Source: Rubripirellula lacrimiformis (GTDB taxonomy: Bacteria > Planctomycetota > Planctomycetia > Pirellulales > Pirellulaceae). Taken from it: a DNA stretch of 64,000 nucleotides. Both the position numbers and the translations under genes were made by a program. Positions 1 to 9,524 of the stretch are shown here, piece after piece; positions within the stretch are counted from its first letter, which is position 1, and every line of letters starts with the position of its first letter. Location of the stretch: positions 4,836,001-4,900,000 of the forward strand of contig NZ_CP036525.1 in assembly GCF_007741535.1 (NCBI RefSeq). Reading direction: 5' to 3'. A model generated the notes under the pieces. The model was not told the origin of the DNA. It did no database searches and worked only from the letters and a program-made list of their open reading frames with translations.

Positions 1-1
1 A

Positions 2-52
2 TGGCAGGCGCACGAGCAGATCGAAGCGGACCTGATTGGTCAGTCTTTTTGA
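2..52 (+). CDS. possible 3' end of a gene cut by the window edge
   Basis: An open frame entering from the left edge reads WQAHEQIEADLIGQSF and stops at TGA 50-52. Its composition looks protein-like, but 16 residues cannot identify it. A second frame is also open from base 1 to a stop near 115-117, so the frame choice is uncertain. Confidence 0.2.
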   Translation, partial: WQAHEQIEADLIGQSF

Positions 53-207
53 ATCAAGCGTTCGTGATCGATGACAAAGTTGACTACATTAGGTTGTGTC
101 CGCGAATTCATCGTTGATCCGTCCACGGATCCCTGGTCCGCTATGGGCGTCGGAAACCGAAATGGATGCTTCCGCCGCAAAACTTCGCAAGCAGGTATCG
201 TCGAATG

Positions 208-672
208 ATGACCGAATCAAAAATTGGACCAATGGAAATCCTGTTGGTCGAAGATGGCTGGACTGACGCTCGCGTCACGATCTATGCACTGCGACGCAGC
301 AAGGTCCATCACCGGCTAACGCTAGTCCGCACGGTCAGCGAAGCGGTCGCGTTCGTCCGCCGCGAAGGAATTTTCGCTCGCGCGCCTCGCCCCGATCTAG
401 TCCTGCTGGACATGATGCTGCCCGACGGATGCGGCCTGGACGTGATGGAAGCGTTGCACTCGCCCACCGCCATCGGCCCGGATGGAAACGGCCCCACAAC
501 CGTCGTGCTGACCGCGTCAACCGACCCAGAACTGCGTCGACGATGCGACGAACTGAAGGTCCACGATTACATGACCAAACCAGTTCGCGAAGACGAATTC
601 ATGCGAGTCGTCCGGGATCACAAAAAGCTGATGATCCACACAACGCCGCTGATGGAAATCGCCACCGTTTGA
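208..672 (+). CDS. single-domain response regulator (CheY/Rcp1-like)
   Basis: Stand-alone receiver domain of about 154 residues with no output domain. The acidic pair is E15/D16 in LLVEDG, the phosphoacceptor is D68 in LVLLDMMLPDG, the switch Thr is T102 in VVLTAS, and the conserved Lys is K124 in MTKP. The long loop between the Asp strand and the Thr strand is typical of Rcp1-like regulators partnered with phytochrome or PAS histidine kinases. Expected to be cytoplasmic and to act by protein contact after phosphorylation. ATGs at 166, 205 and 208 are possible starts; 208 leaves a normal-length N-terminus. No cognate kinase is visible in the window upstream of it, and it converges on sdhB. 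Confidence 0.85.
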   Translation: MTESKIGPMEILLVEDGWTDARVTIYALRRSKVHHRLTLVRTVSEAVAFVRREGIFARAPRPDLVLLDMMLPDGCGLDVMEALHSPTAIGPDGNGPTTVVLTASTDPELRRRCDELKVHDYMTKPVREDEFMRVVRDHKKLMIHTTPLMEIATV

Positions 673-765
673 CGACGTCGGTTGGTGCGAGGGATTGGAC
701 GCGATTGCCCGGGTTAGGGATTCTGGCGAATCCCACGACGAGGCCAGCGAACCCGATCAGTGCGT

Positions 766-799
766 TCTCCCCTTGGGGAGAGTCGGCCTCTTAAGGGCC
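766..799. repeat. intergenic inverted repeats between convergent genes
   Basis: TCTCCCC-TT-GGGGAGA at 766-781 is a perfect 7-bp stem. GGCC-TCTTAAG-GGCC follows at 785-799. They lie between the regulator and sdhB, which converge, so a bidirectional terminator is possible, but there is no T-tract on either strand. A dispersed repeat is equally likely. Nothing else was recognised in 673-890. Confidence 0.35.
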
Positions 800-890
800 G
801 GTGAGGGGGGCAGTCTGCAATGCGGCGTGGGGGGATGCTCGCTCCATAAGACGCCGTCCCCGGCGAAGCGAATCCTGCCGAATCCGGTTG

Positions 891-1745
891 TTACTTGTCG
901 AACCAATTCTTGACGGCTTGCACCGTTGTTGCTCGGCCGGCGCGGGCGATCGATGTGGTCAACGGGATTTCCTTTGGACAAACCGCGACACAGTTCTGTG
1001 CGTTGCCGCATGTCGCCACGCCACCGGGGCCCATCAATGCGGTCAGACGCTCGTCAGCGATCGCCTTGCCGGTCGGATGATTGTTGAACAACATCGCTTG
1101 CGAGATTGCGTGAGCGCCGACAAAGCCTTCGTCGAAGGACGCGTTCTTGCGAGCTTCGAATTCTTCATCCGACTCGCCGTCCTTCTGAGTCAGTTCGACC
1201 TTGTTGTACTGCGGGCATGCTTCCAAACAGCAACCACAACTCATGCATTGGCTTAACGGATAATTCTGTTCCTGAGTGTCACGCAGGACGCGTTCACCGG
1301 GGCCCAGGTTGTAATAGCTATCGACAGGAACCCACGCCTTGACTCGCTTCAGACCGCGGAACAATCGTTGACGGTCCACCATCAGGTCGCGCAGTACCGG
1401 AAACTTGCTCATCGGCTCGAGCACGATTTCGTCTGGATTCTCTGCCAACAGACGATCAACCAGGGCGCTACAGCTTTGCCGCACGCGCCCATTGATCAGC
1501 ATCGTGCACGATCCACAAACCTCTTCCAAGCAGCCGCAATCCCAGGCCACCGGAGCGACAGCTTTGCCATCCACTGTCTTGGCTTGCGCCGCGACACGTT
1601 GCAGGATCGTGATGACGTTCAGTTCCGGTTCGTACTTGATCTTATGCAGTTCCCAGTACGGTTCTTCCGACGGTCCATCTTGGCGACGGACACGAACGTT
1701 GATGAACTCGGGACGCTTCTTGAGAGTGGGTTCGAGGGCGGACAT
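891..1745 (-). CDS. sdhB: succinate dehydrogenase / fumarate reductase iron-sulfur subunit
   Basis: Electron-transfer subunit of complex II, carrying electrons from FAD in SdhA to the membrane cytochrome. The [2Fe-2S] ligands are in WDCGCLEEVCGSC with a further C at residue 92 (C70, C72, C77, C80, C92). The [4Fe-4S]/[3Fe-4S] ligands are in CMSCGCCLEACP (167-177) and CGNAQNCVAVCP (246-256). The length of 284 aa is slightly longer than the usual 240-260. Last gene of the sdhC-sdhA-sdhB operon, 64 bp after sdhA. The order and the b558-type SdhC match the Bacillus/Wolinella-type complex rather than the four-subunit E. coli enzyme, which fits an organism using menaquinone. Confidence 0.95.
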   Translation of the reverse strand: MSALEPTLKKRPEFINVRVRRQDGPSEEPYWELHKIKYEPELNVITILQRVAAQAKTVDGKAVAPVAWDCGCLEEVCGSCTMLINGRVRQSCSALVDRLLAENPDEIVLEPMSKFPVLRDLMVDRQRLFRGLKRVKAWVPVDSYYNLGPGERVLRDTQEQNYPLSQCMSCGCCLEACPQYNKVELTQKDGESDEEFEARKNASFDEGFVGAHAISQAMLFNNHPTGKAIADERLTALMGPGGVATCGNAQNCVAVCPKEIPLTTSIARAGRATTVQAVKNWFDK

Positions 1746-1809
1746 CCGTCGATCCTATATTCAAATGATGTTAAAGTGGCTTGGGGGGGATAGACTGCTG
1801 GGTCGCGAA

Positions 1810-3792
1810 CTAAGCGCCGGTCGTTTCGGAAGCTGCTTCCTTCTCTTTGGCGCGTTGATTCCAAACCTTTTCGATCTCTTCGGCACCGACCAGACCGTAC
1901 AGTCGCGGTCGCGGGGCCAGCAGCGAAGTATCGACGTCTTCGTAGGTCAGATCGGGCATCTGCGTTTCGTGGTTCCAAGTCGCAATCGTGCTCTTCAAGA
2001 ACTTGCGATTGTTCTCTTCGAACTCGTCGCACCAAGTTTCCGCTTGCTGAAGCCGCTCGGCTGGATTGTCGGCGGTCAGCGATGGCTTGGCAAAATCGGG
2101 TTTGTAGTGAGCACCACGACATTCGTCCCGCTGCAACGCACCCTTCAACAGAGTCTTGGCAAGCGGGAACATGTCCTGCAGCGACTTGGTGAAAATCACG
2201 TTTTGGTTGGACCAGCTGCCGGTGTCGGAAAGTCTGGCTCGCATCGCCCGTTGGTGCAGGTCGTCGACCTTGCCAAGCGCGTCGGACAATTGATCGTTGC
2301 GACGCACCACGGTGGCAACCCGCGTCATGATGTCGCCTAATTCTTGGTGGATCAAATACGGATTTTCGTCTGCATCCGCGGCTCCCTTCAGCAGCCCATC
2401 GTGCCGATCCTGTTGTTTCTTGACAGCACCATCGGCCACCGAAGACGCAAGTTCTTTGTGCCCTTCGGACTGGCTGGACGCGTAGTTCAGAATCGACGAA
2501 CCGGTGAACAGCCCCGTGAAGATGCACGACAACAACGAATTGGCGCCCAATCGGTTGGCACCATGGTAGTGGTAGTCACATTCGCCGATCGCATACAGAC
2601 CGGGGATGTTGGTCATGTGGTTGCGTGGTGCACCGGCTTCCATACCGCCACTGGCACTCTTGACATAGTCAGCCCACAAGCCGCCCATGCTGTAGTGGAC
2701 AGCGGGGAAAATCCGCATCGGTTCGAAACGCGGATCCACACCCTGGAACTTCTCGTAAATCTCTAGGATGCCGCCCAACTTGCGGTCCAATTCCGCTTTG
2801 GGAATGTGAGTCAGGTCGAGGTAGACCGACATCTGTTCGGAATCGATGCTGAGCCCTTCGTTGACACAGATATCGAAAATTTCCCGAGTCGCGATATCGC
2901 GCGGCACCAGGTTGCCGTACTTCGGATAACGTTCTTCGAGGAAGTAGTATCGTTCGTTTTGCGGGATGTCGTTCGGGGCACGCGAATCCTGTGGTTTACG
3001 AGGCACCCACACACGGCCGCCTTCGCCGCGGGCCGATTCGCTCATCAAACGCAGTTTGTCACTGCCGGGAATCGCCGTCGGGTGAACTTGGATGAATTCG
3101 CCATTGCCGTATTTGGCACCGGCTTGGAAACAGCGGCTAGCGGCGCTGCCGGTGCAGAACACACTCATCGTGCTGCGTCCGTAAACCAGACCGCACCCGC
3201 CGGTTGCCACGACGACCGCGTCGGCTGGGAACGCACGAATTTTCATCGACACCATGTCTTGGGCGACGGCACCACGACAGCGACCGTCGTCATCCATGAT
3301 GGGGCCCAGGAAGTCCCAGAATTCATATTTGTTGACCAGGCCTTCGCTTTCGCGGCGGCGAACCTGTTCGTCCAGTCCATACAACAACTGTTGCCCGGTC
3401 GTCGCACCGGAAAACGCAGTCCGCTTGTACAGCGTGCCGCCGAAGCGTCTGCGATCCAAGAAACCTTCGCCGGTACGATTGAACGGCACGCCCAGACGAT
3501 CCATCAATTCGATGATCTTGGGCGCCCAGTCGGTCATTTCTTTGACCGGTGGCTGGTGGTTCAGAAAGTCACCGCCGTAAACGGTATCGTCAAAGTGTTT
3601 CCACTCGCTGTCACCCAACTGCCGCGTTTGATCGTTGCAGCTGTTGATCCCGCCTTGGGCACAAACGCTGTGCGAACGCTTGACCGGTGTCAGGCTAAGC
3701 AGATCGACGGCGACGCCTAGTTCGGCCAATCTCATGGTCGAAGCCAATCCGGCCAGTCCGCCGCCAATGACCACTACGCGATGTTCTGCCAT
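1810..3792 (-). CDS. sdhA: succinate dehydrogenase / fumarate reductase flavoprotein subunit
   Basis: Catalytic subunit that oxidises succinate to fumarate with covalently bound FAD. The N-terminal Rossmann motif VVVIGGGLAGLAS lies at residues 6-18. The FAD-linked His is H41 in RSHSVCAQGG. Active-site segments HPTAIPG and ARGEGG follow, and the C-terminal capping helices end the protein. The start is the ATG at 3790-3792 (MAEHRVVV, 660 aa); a longer frame reaches 3876, but its extra 28 residues look non-coding. Middle gene of the operon, 222 bp after sdhC. The insert near residue 270 (RGEGGRVWVPRKPQDSR) is somewhat longer than in short SdhA proteins. Confidence 0.95.
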   Translation of the reverse strand: MAEHRVVVIGGGLAGLASTMRLAELGVAVDLLSLTPVKRSHSVCAQGGINSCNDQTRQLGDSEWKHFDDTVYGGDFLNHQPPVKEMTDWAPKIIELMDRLGVPFNRTGEGFLDRRRFGGTLYKRTAFSGATTGQQLLYGLDEQVRRRESEGLVNKYEFWDFLGPIMDDDGRCRGAVAQDMVSMKIRAFPADAVVVATGGCGLVYGRSTMSVFCTGSAASRCFQAGAKYGNGEFIQVHPTAIPGSDKLRLMSESARGEGGRVWVPRKPQDSRAPNDIPQNERYYFLEERYPKYGNLVPRDIATREIFDICVNEGLSIDSEQMSVYLDLTHIPKAELDRKLGGILEIYEKFQGVDPRFEPMRIFPAVHYSMGGLWADYVKSASGGMEAGAPRNHMTNIPGLYAIGECDYHYHGANRLGANSLLSCIFTGLFTGSSILNYASSQSEGHKELASSVADGAVKKQQDRHDGLLKGAADADENPYLIHQELGDIMTRVATVVRRNDQLSDALGKVDDLHQRAMRARLSDTGSWSNQNVIFTKSLQDMFPLAKTLLKGALQRDECRGAHYKPDFAKPSLTADNPAERLQQAETWCDEFEENNRKFLKSTIATWNHETQMPDLTYEDVDTSLLAPRPRLYGLVGAEEIEKVWNQRAKEKEAASETTGA

Positions 3793-4014
3793 GGTTCCAA
3801 GTATCCTGAGAGTTCGTTTTCGTAACCCAACCGTTTTCGCGGGCGGGAATTGAATGTTTCGGGTTGCCCGCTGCACCGTTGCCGGCCGGGGCGTTGTGTT
3901 TCACTTATTTTGATCAACGTCCATTCAGGTCAACGCCCCGATTACCGGACGTGACCGACTGGACAACTTTGGATGCCTGATCGGGATTCCCCGATCGCAA
4001 GCATCCGATCAGCG

Positions 4015-4893
4015 TTATTCAGCTTTATCGTTATCGTCGCTGGCTTCCGCTTGATCGGTGGCTTCGGCCTGATCGGTGGCTTCGGATTCTTCGGGAGCGT
4101 GGTAGCGTTTTTCTTCGTTTTCCGAAACGATGCCCGCTTCGGCCCAAACTTTGTACATCCGATTTTCGACGGCTCGATACTCTTGGACCTCAGCTTCCCC
4201 CGGTGCAACCGCAGCCCACCACGCACTGGCACCGACAAACGCCATCAACAGGCCAAATGCGGTACAGAGTTTGGTCGCACGTTCTTGGGCGGGTGCTGAA
4301 ACCCACAGGCCCCACGTGATACCGGCGGTCCACAATCCGTTGGCCAGGTGATAGACGCACGCCATGACGCCGATCAGGTAGAACGCAGGCCAAAAGTATC
4401 CCTGCATCGCTTCGACCAGCGTGCTGGCAGCGTTGTAGGGGCTGAACTGGCCGAATCCCAAAGGCCTGATCACGTCCAACCACAGATGGGCGTGTGCCCA
4501 ACCGTGCAGGTGCAGCACGTGGAAAAACAGGTAAACCAGTGCGATGACCCCGGTCACACGCTGCAGAACGTAGCGGCGATTGTTGACAAACTTGTATCGA
4601 TCCGCGTTCGAATGGCCCGTTTTAGCGATCCAGATGCCGATCACGGCATGGAAGACCAACGGTAAAAAGATGCCCCCCCATTCGATCACAGGCAGCAGAT
4701 CGCCAGGGCTGTGGATCATGAACACGGCGCGTTGGAAGGTTTCCGATCCGTTCAACAAGCTGGCATTGGTCAGCAAGTGAACGCACATGTAGAGCCCAAG
4801 TGGCACGATGCCCAGCAGCGAATGGACACGGCGGATCCCGAACTCGTGTCGCATGAAGAAGCTGGGTGCCGATGCGGAGGCTGACTCGCTCAT
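4015..4893 (-). CDS. sdhC: succinate dehydrogenase cytochrome b558 subunit
   Basis: Membrane anchor of complex II, which passes electrons to menaquinone and binds haem. The start at 4891-4893 (MSESASASAPSFFMRHEFG) gives 292 aa; the longer frame to 5160 has a non-protein-like 89-residue prefix. Five hydrophobic helices can be read, with haem-ligand-type His residues in RVHSLLG, HLLTN, FHAVIG, FHVLHLHGW and VYHLANG. This is the five-helix b558 architecture of Bacillus/Wolinella. The C-terminus is an acidic tail containing ATDQAE repeats encoded by an 18-bp tandem repeat near 4037-4085. First gene of the operon, so the promoter should lie in 4894-5197, shared with the divergent permease. Confidence 0.92.
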   Translation of the reverse strand: MSESASASAPSFFMRHEFGIRRVHSLLGIVPLGLYMCVHLLTNASLLNGSETFQRAVFMIHSPGDLLPVIEWGGIFLPLVFHAVIGIWIAKTGHSNADRYKFVNNRRYVLQRVTGVIALVYLFFHVLHLHGWAHAHLWLDVIRPLGFGQFSPYNAASTLVEAMQGYFWPAFYLIGVMACVYHLANGLWTAGITWGLWVSAPAQERATKLCTAFGLLMAFVGASAWWAAVAPGEAEVQEYRAVENRMYKVWAEAGIVSENEEKRYHAPEESEATDQAEATDQAEASDDNDKAE

Positions 4894-5197
4894 GGGATGG
4901 GGTCGATTGTGAGAGACGTTCGTGGGTGTCGGCGGCACATTCGGTGTCGCCCTGAAATTTGGATGGTTGTTGACGACATGTTTCGCCAACCGCACTTCCG
5001 CGGCGTCAGTTAACATTGCCGCCTCGGCAAGCGTTAGGTTAATGCAAAACGCTCTCCAGGTGTGATGCCGGACGAGTGGATATCTTGTCGCACTTGGCAG
5101 CTTGTCGCTCCCAAGAGCATGCCAGGATTGGTCCCAATGGGGAACTCGATCTGTTGGCATCGGACGCGAAACCTAGGCAGAACAGAACAAGTTTGCA
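4894..5197. promoter_or_regulatory. divergent intergenic region between sdhC and the GntP permease
   Basis: 304 bp between two genes that diverge, so promoters for both must lie here. I see no convincing -35/-10 pair or operator palindrome. Confidence 0.4.
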
Positions 5198-6730
5198 ATG
5201 AGCATTTGGGTCATCGTTGGATTGTCCGTCGTCGTGGTGCTGGTCTGCATCCTGGTTTTTCGGCTGCACGCATTTCTAACGCTTTTGCTGGCTGGATTGC
5301 TGGTGGCGTTCCTAGCGGCCGGGCAACCATTGGACGGATTTATCGAGTTCCAACTTTCCAAAGGATCGTTCACGCCGGACGAAGCAGCCGAACTGTTGAA
5401 ACAGTCACCGTCGTCACGCTTGGCATCGGCGTTTGGTGAAACCGCGGGAAAAATCGGAATCCTGATCGCGCTGGCCAGCGTCGTCGGCGGGCTATTGTTG
5501 GAATCGAAAGCTGCATCGGTGATCGTTGACCGAATGCTAAAATGGATCGGACCGCGACGGGCTCCCGAGGCCTTGGCCGCCAGCGCGTTTGTGCTTGCAA
5601 TCCCCGTATTTTTCGACACAGTTTTTTATCTGATGATTCCGCTGGCCCGCAGCCTGCGTGAAAAAGTCGGCCGCGATTACGTGCTGTTCATTCTGGCAAT
5701 CCTGGCGGGCGGTTCGATCGCCCACTCTCTGGTGCCGCCGACGCCCGGACCATTGCTGGTCGCCGGAATCATCGGCGTCGATATCGGCACGATGATGATC
5801 GCCGGGCTTGCGATCGGACTTTGCAGCAGCGTGCTGTCGCTGCTTTCGGCGCGGGTCATCAACCGGCTGGTCGTGGTCCCCCTTCGCGGCGCCGACGATA
5901 GTGAGTGTCCTAGTGAGGGCTCCAGTGGATTGGAGAAAGCCCCTGGATTGGAGAAAGCGTCTGGATTGGAAAACACCTCGAACGACGAATCCACAGGCGG
6001 CCCCGGCGGAGATCCGGATCAGACGAATTCCGCCAATCCATCGGCGCTTCCTTCGTTGTCGGCGTCGTTGCTGCCAATCCTGATCCCGGTCGTGCTGATT
6101 GGTGTCGGGTCGGTCGCCACCTATCTGGTGAAGGCCGACCGAGTGGAAACATCCTGGCTGACTGAATTGTTGATGAATCTGGGCGATAAAAATATCGCGT
6201 TGGGCATTTCGGTGATGTTGGCTTTCGCTTTACTGAGATACGTACCGGTCGCGTCCCGCAAATCGCTGGTGGGCAGATCCTTGGCTTCGGCAGGCAACAT
6301 CATCTTGATCACTGCGGCCGGTGGTGCTTTCGGCGCAATGCTCCGCCAAGCCGGAATCGAAGAAGCCGTTGGTGACCTAGCCGGTGGAGTCCCGGGGCTA
6401 ATGATTTTGCCGGTGGCATTCCTAGTAACCGCATCGATCCGAACGCTGCAGGGTTCCGCCACCGTCGCGATGATCACCGCGGCCGGTGTGTTGCAGGGAT
6501 TCGCGAGCGCCGAATCGCTGCCCTTCCATCCGGTTTATCTGGCAATGGCGATCGGTGCGGGCAGCAAACCGATTTCATGGATGACCGATAGTGCGTTTTG
6601 GGTGATCACGCGGATGAGCGGGATGACGGAAAGTGAAGGCTTGAAAACGATTTCGCCCATGAGCACCGCGATGGGGATCTCCGCGTTGGTGGTCACCATG
6701 ATTTTTGCGGCTGTCATCCCAGGAATCTAA
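5198..6730 (+). CDS. GntP-family permease (gluconate/organic acid:H+ symporter type)
   Basis: Polytopic inner-membrane protein of 510 aa with about 12 hydrophobic segments, starting MSIWVIVGLSVVVVLVC. Family hallmarks include PVFFDTVFYLMIPLA, HSLVPPTPGPL and GSATVAMITAAG near the C-terminus. The family imports gluconate, idonate, glycerate or related acids; the substrate here cannot be told. The central cytoplasmic loop (about residues 235-285) is extended and contains three tandem GLEK(A/N) units encoded by an 18-bp repeat at about 5928-5979. Transcribed alone, divergently from sdhC. Confidence 0.85.
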   Translation: MSIWVIVGLSVVVVLVCILVFRLHAFLTLLLAGLLVAFLAAGQPLDGFIEFQLSKGSFTPDEAAELLKQSPSSRLASAFGETAGKIGILIALASVVGGLLLESKAASVIVDRMLKWIGPRRAPEALAASAFVLAIPVFFDTVFYLMIPLARSLREKVGRDYVLFILAILAGGSIAHSLVPPTPGPLLVAGIIGVDIGTMMIAGLAIGLCSSVLSLLSARVINRLVVVPLRGADDSECPSEGSSGLEKAPGLEKASGLENTSNDESTGGPGGDPDQTNSANPSALPSLSASLLPILIPVVLIGVGSVATYLVKADRVETSWLTELLMNLGDKNIALGISVMLAFALLRYVPVASRKSLVGRSLASAGNIILITAAGGAFGAMLRQAGIEEAVGDLAGGVPGLMILPVAFLVTASIRTLQGSATVAMITAAGVLQGFASAESLPFHPVYLAMAIGAGSKPISWMTDSAFWVITRMSGMTESEGLKTISPMSTAMGISALVVTMIFAAVIPGI

Positions 6731-7022
6731 TTCAAACCGCGGATTCCGTCCCCAATCACGCGCCCAAGCCCACCGGGGACCTGGTCGCGGCAGGCCGTCG
6801 ATCTAGCCTGACCGATACGATTGGTCCCCAAGTCCAGGGGATCGATTGGCCGACAATGGTCACCCGCACACCTGAAATGCACCGCATCGGATCCCCCCAT
6901 CGAAGCGGGAATCGGGGACTTCGGCCGCTTCACGCGTTTGCCCCGTTGACGTTGCGACCTGGATCGCCAACCCTGATCGGGGAATTCAGACTTAGTTTTA
7001 GCCATTGGCAAGCGAGAATCAG

Positions 7023-7580
7023 ATGGGAATCGGCACGGCACTGAAGGCATTTTCCGCCGCACTGTTCAATCAGGAAAAGTCGGCCATGATCGAACAGATA
7101 TTGTCGGGGCAACCCGCCGCGCCGGCGCAACGGCCAGCGATCGAGGCCGCTCAAACGCTGGCACCACAAACCTCTGCCCCCCAGCCGAAGGCGCCAGCAA
7201 AGCCGGCCCGGGATTCGGCGGTTACCCTGTTGGCGACGCTGCAACGCGAGTCGCGTTTGGTCGACTTGCTGCAAGAGGATCTGGCACAATACAGCGACGC
7301 GCAGGTCGGCGCCGCCGCTCGGCCCTGTTTGCAACAGTGTTCCGGTGTCCTGAAACGACTGTTCGATATCCAGCCATTGGTCGATGGCGGCGAAGGTACC
7401 GTGGTGGACGTCCCGTCGGATTCGTCCCCGATTCGATACCAATGGGTTGGCGAAGGGACATCCGGTTCCGCCAAATTGATTCACCAGGGATGGCGGGCTG
7501 CGAAAGTAGAATTGCCCCAGTGGACTGGCACAGACGCCGACGCCAACGTCATCGCGCCCGCTCAGGTCCAGTCGCAATAG
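7023..7580 (+). CDS. DUF2760 domain protein
   Basis: 185 aa from the ATG at 7023 (MGIGTALKAFSAALF); a TTG at 7005 would add six residues. After a Pro/Ala/Gln-rich linker (residues about 30-65), the conserved half contains LLATLQRESRLVDLLQEDL, YSDAQVGAAAR and HQGWRAAKVELP, ending in VIAPAQV. These are the recognisable blocks of DUF2760, a family of unknown function that I recall as encoded next to Hsp70-like genes, as here. It is 93 bp upstream of the first of two Hsp70-like genes on the same strand, so a shared transcript and a co-chaperone or client role are plausible. Probably cytoplasmic; no signal peptide seen. Confidence 0.75.
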   Translation: MGIGTALKAFSAALFNQEKSAMIEQILSGQPAAPAQRPAIEAAQTLAPQTSAPQPKAPAKPARDSAVTLLATLQRESRLVDLLQEDLAQYSDAQVGAAARPCLQQCSGVLKRLFDIQPLVDGGEGTVVDVPSDSSPIRYQWVGEGTSGSAKLIHQGWRAAKVELPQWTGTDADANVIAPAQVQSQ

Positions 7581-7673
7581 CAAGCGTATCGATCGGGCTG
7601 GTCACGGCACTTCCAGGCCCATCCGTCCTCCGTTCCGATTTCATTTTCCAAGTTCACTGCAAACCGATTCTTC

Positions 7674-9524
7674 ATGTCCGCTCGTTATTCAGTCGGCATC
7701 GACCTTGGCACAACCAATTGTGTCGTCGCGTACGCCCCCCTGACCGATCCCAGCGCAGCGGACGGCGACGCCCCCTCCATCCGGCTTTTGCCGATTCCCC
7801 AGTGGGTCGGCGCTGGACAAACCGAGTCGCGAACCTCGCTTCCATCGTTCCTGTATCTGCCGCGAGATGGCGAGGTTGATTCGCTGCGGTCGGAACTGGT
7901 CGCTGATCCACAGAACGGCATCGCGGGCTACTTTGCGCGTACTCAGTCAGCCGACAATCCCCAGCGAGTGGTCGTGGCCGCCAAGAGTTGGCTCTGCCAC
8001 GGCAAGGTGGGACGCACCGACGCCGTGTTGCCCTGGCAGTCGCCGCCCGAGGTCAAGAAGGTTTCGGCACTGGATTGCACCCGCCGATTCCTGTCGCATT
8101 TGGTCGCCGCCTGGCATGATGCACACGCCGACGCGCCGCTGGCCGATCAGCAAGTGGTGCTGACCGTTCCGGCATCGTTCGACCCCGTCGCTCGCGAACT
8201 GACTCGCCAAGCCGCCATCGATGCCGGCCTGCCCAACGATTTTGTGTTGTTGGAAGAACCGCAGGCTGCCGTCTACCACTGGCTCGCATCGCACAGCAAC
8301 GATTGGCGAACCGAATTGTCGGCGGGCGACGTGATGTTGGTCGTCGATGTCGGTGGTGGCACGACCGACCTGACCCTGGTTACGGTCGACGAGGCGGACG
8401 GTGAACTGAACCTGAAACGGTTGGCCGTGGGCAATCACCTGTTGCTAGGTGGCGACAACATGGACCTGGCGATGGCCCACCTTGTGGGAACTCGGCTGGC
8501 CGAACAAGGGCACGACCTTGATCCTTGGCAAAGCGTTTCGCTATGGCACGCTTGCCGCGACGCCAAAGAACAATTGCTGACAACCGATGGGCCCGCCGAA
8601 CAAACGATCTCGGTCCTCGGTCGCGGCAGCTCGCTGATCGGCAACACGATCTCGACCCAGTTGTCGGCCGACGAAGCCAAGGACCTGATCATCGAAGGCT
8701 TCTTTCCCGTCTGCGAAAGTACCGATCGACCGGCTCGGCAAGCGGTCAGTGGTTTCCAGGACATTGGGTTGCCGTACGAGGCCGATCCGGCGATCACGAA
8801 ACAAGTCGCTGCGTTCTTGGCCGACCATGCCGACAAAACCAACGGGCTGACGCACCTGTTGTTCAACGGTGGTGTGTTCCGCAGCCACCCACTACGCGAT
8901 CGAATGCGGTCGGTGATCGCTGGATGGTGTCCCGCACCGCCCACGGTCTTAAGTGAATCCGGCGCTGGCGATCGCACGCAGGAGGCCGAAACAGATTCAA
9001 ATTCGGCATCCGAATCCGCCACGGCACTGGATTCCGCCGTCGCGCTGGGTGCAGCCTACTATGGTTGGTCCAAGCAATCCGGCGGCATCCGGATCCGAGG
9101 TGGCACGGCTCGGTCGTACTACATCGGTATCGAAACCGCCGGGTTGGCGATCCCGGGCGCACCACGCCCGATGCGAGCGGTCTGTGTCGCACCGCAAGGA
9201 ATGGAGGAAGGCACCGAAGCGGCTGTGCCGGGCGGCGAAGTGGGGATGGTGGTCGGGCAACCCGCACGATTCCGATTCTTTTCGTCCACGATGCGACGCG
9301 ACGACGAAGTCGGCCGAACCCTGGATCGCTGGAACGACGAAGAACTGGTCGAAGGACAGCCGATCGAACTGACGCTGACGAGCGAATCGGCGGGCGACGA
9401 TGCCTTCGTCCCCGTGCGTTTTGTCAGCCGAGTGACTGAATTGGGCATGTTCGAACTGTGGTGCCACGCCACGCGTAGCGACGAACAATGGAAAATGGAA
9501 TTCAATATCCGCGAAAGCCAGTGA
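7674..9524 (+). CDS. Hsp70-like ATPase (short form)
   Basis: 616 aa with a full actin-like ATPase fold: phosphate-1 motif VGIDLGTTNCVVAY at the N-terminus, LLEEPQAAVYHW, phosphate-2 motif VVDVGGGTTDLTLV, and LLFNGGVFRS near the adenosine motif. The C-terminal part holds a short beta-rich segment but no full DnaK substrate-binding domain and lid, so it is not a housekeeping DnaK. The family (HscC/YegD-like Hsp70 homologues) is poorly characterised; a specialised chaperone role is inferred. It ends in a 4-bp GTGA overlap with the next Hsp70 gene, which suggests translational coupling and possibly a heteromeric pair. Confidence 0.88.
   Translation: MSARYSVGIDLGTTNCVVAYAPLTDPSAADGDAPSIRLLPIPQWVGAGQTESRTSLPSFLYLPRDGEVDSLRSELVADPQNGIAGYFARTQSADNPQRVVVAAKSWLCHGKVGRTDAVLPWQSPPEVKKVSALDCTRRFLSHLVAAWHDAHADAPLADQQVVLTVPASFDPVARELTRQAAIDAGLPNDFVLLEEPQAAVYHWLASHSNDWRTELSAGDVMLVVDVGGGTTDLTLVTVDEADGELNLKRLAVGNHLLLGGDNMDLAMAHLVGTRLAEQGHDLDPWQSVSLWHACRDAKEQLLTTDGPAEQTISVLGRGSSLIGNTISTQLSADEAKDLIIEGFFPVCESTDRPARQAVSGFQDIGLPYEADPAITKQVAAFLADHADKTNGLTHLLFNGGVFRSHPLRDRMRSVIAGWCPAPPTVLSESGAGDRTQEAETDSNSASESATALDSAVALGAAYYGWSKQSGGIRIRGGTARSYYIGIETAGLAIPGAPRPMRAVCVAPQGMEEGTEAAVPGGEVGMVVGQPARFRFFSSTMRRDDEVGRTLDRWNDEELVEGQPIELTLTSESAGDDAFVPVRFVSRVTELGMFELWCHATRSDEQWKMEFNIRESQ

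Noticed and set aside
2806-3720. 304-codon plus-strand ORF opposite sdhA
   Set aside because: It is the antisense shadow of sdhA, whose motifs are complete on the minus strand.
3942-4238. Lys/Pro-rich minus-strand ORF overlapping the sdhC tail
   Set aside because: Out-of-frame reading of the sdhC 3' repeat region.
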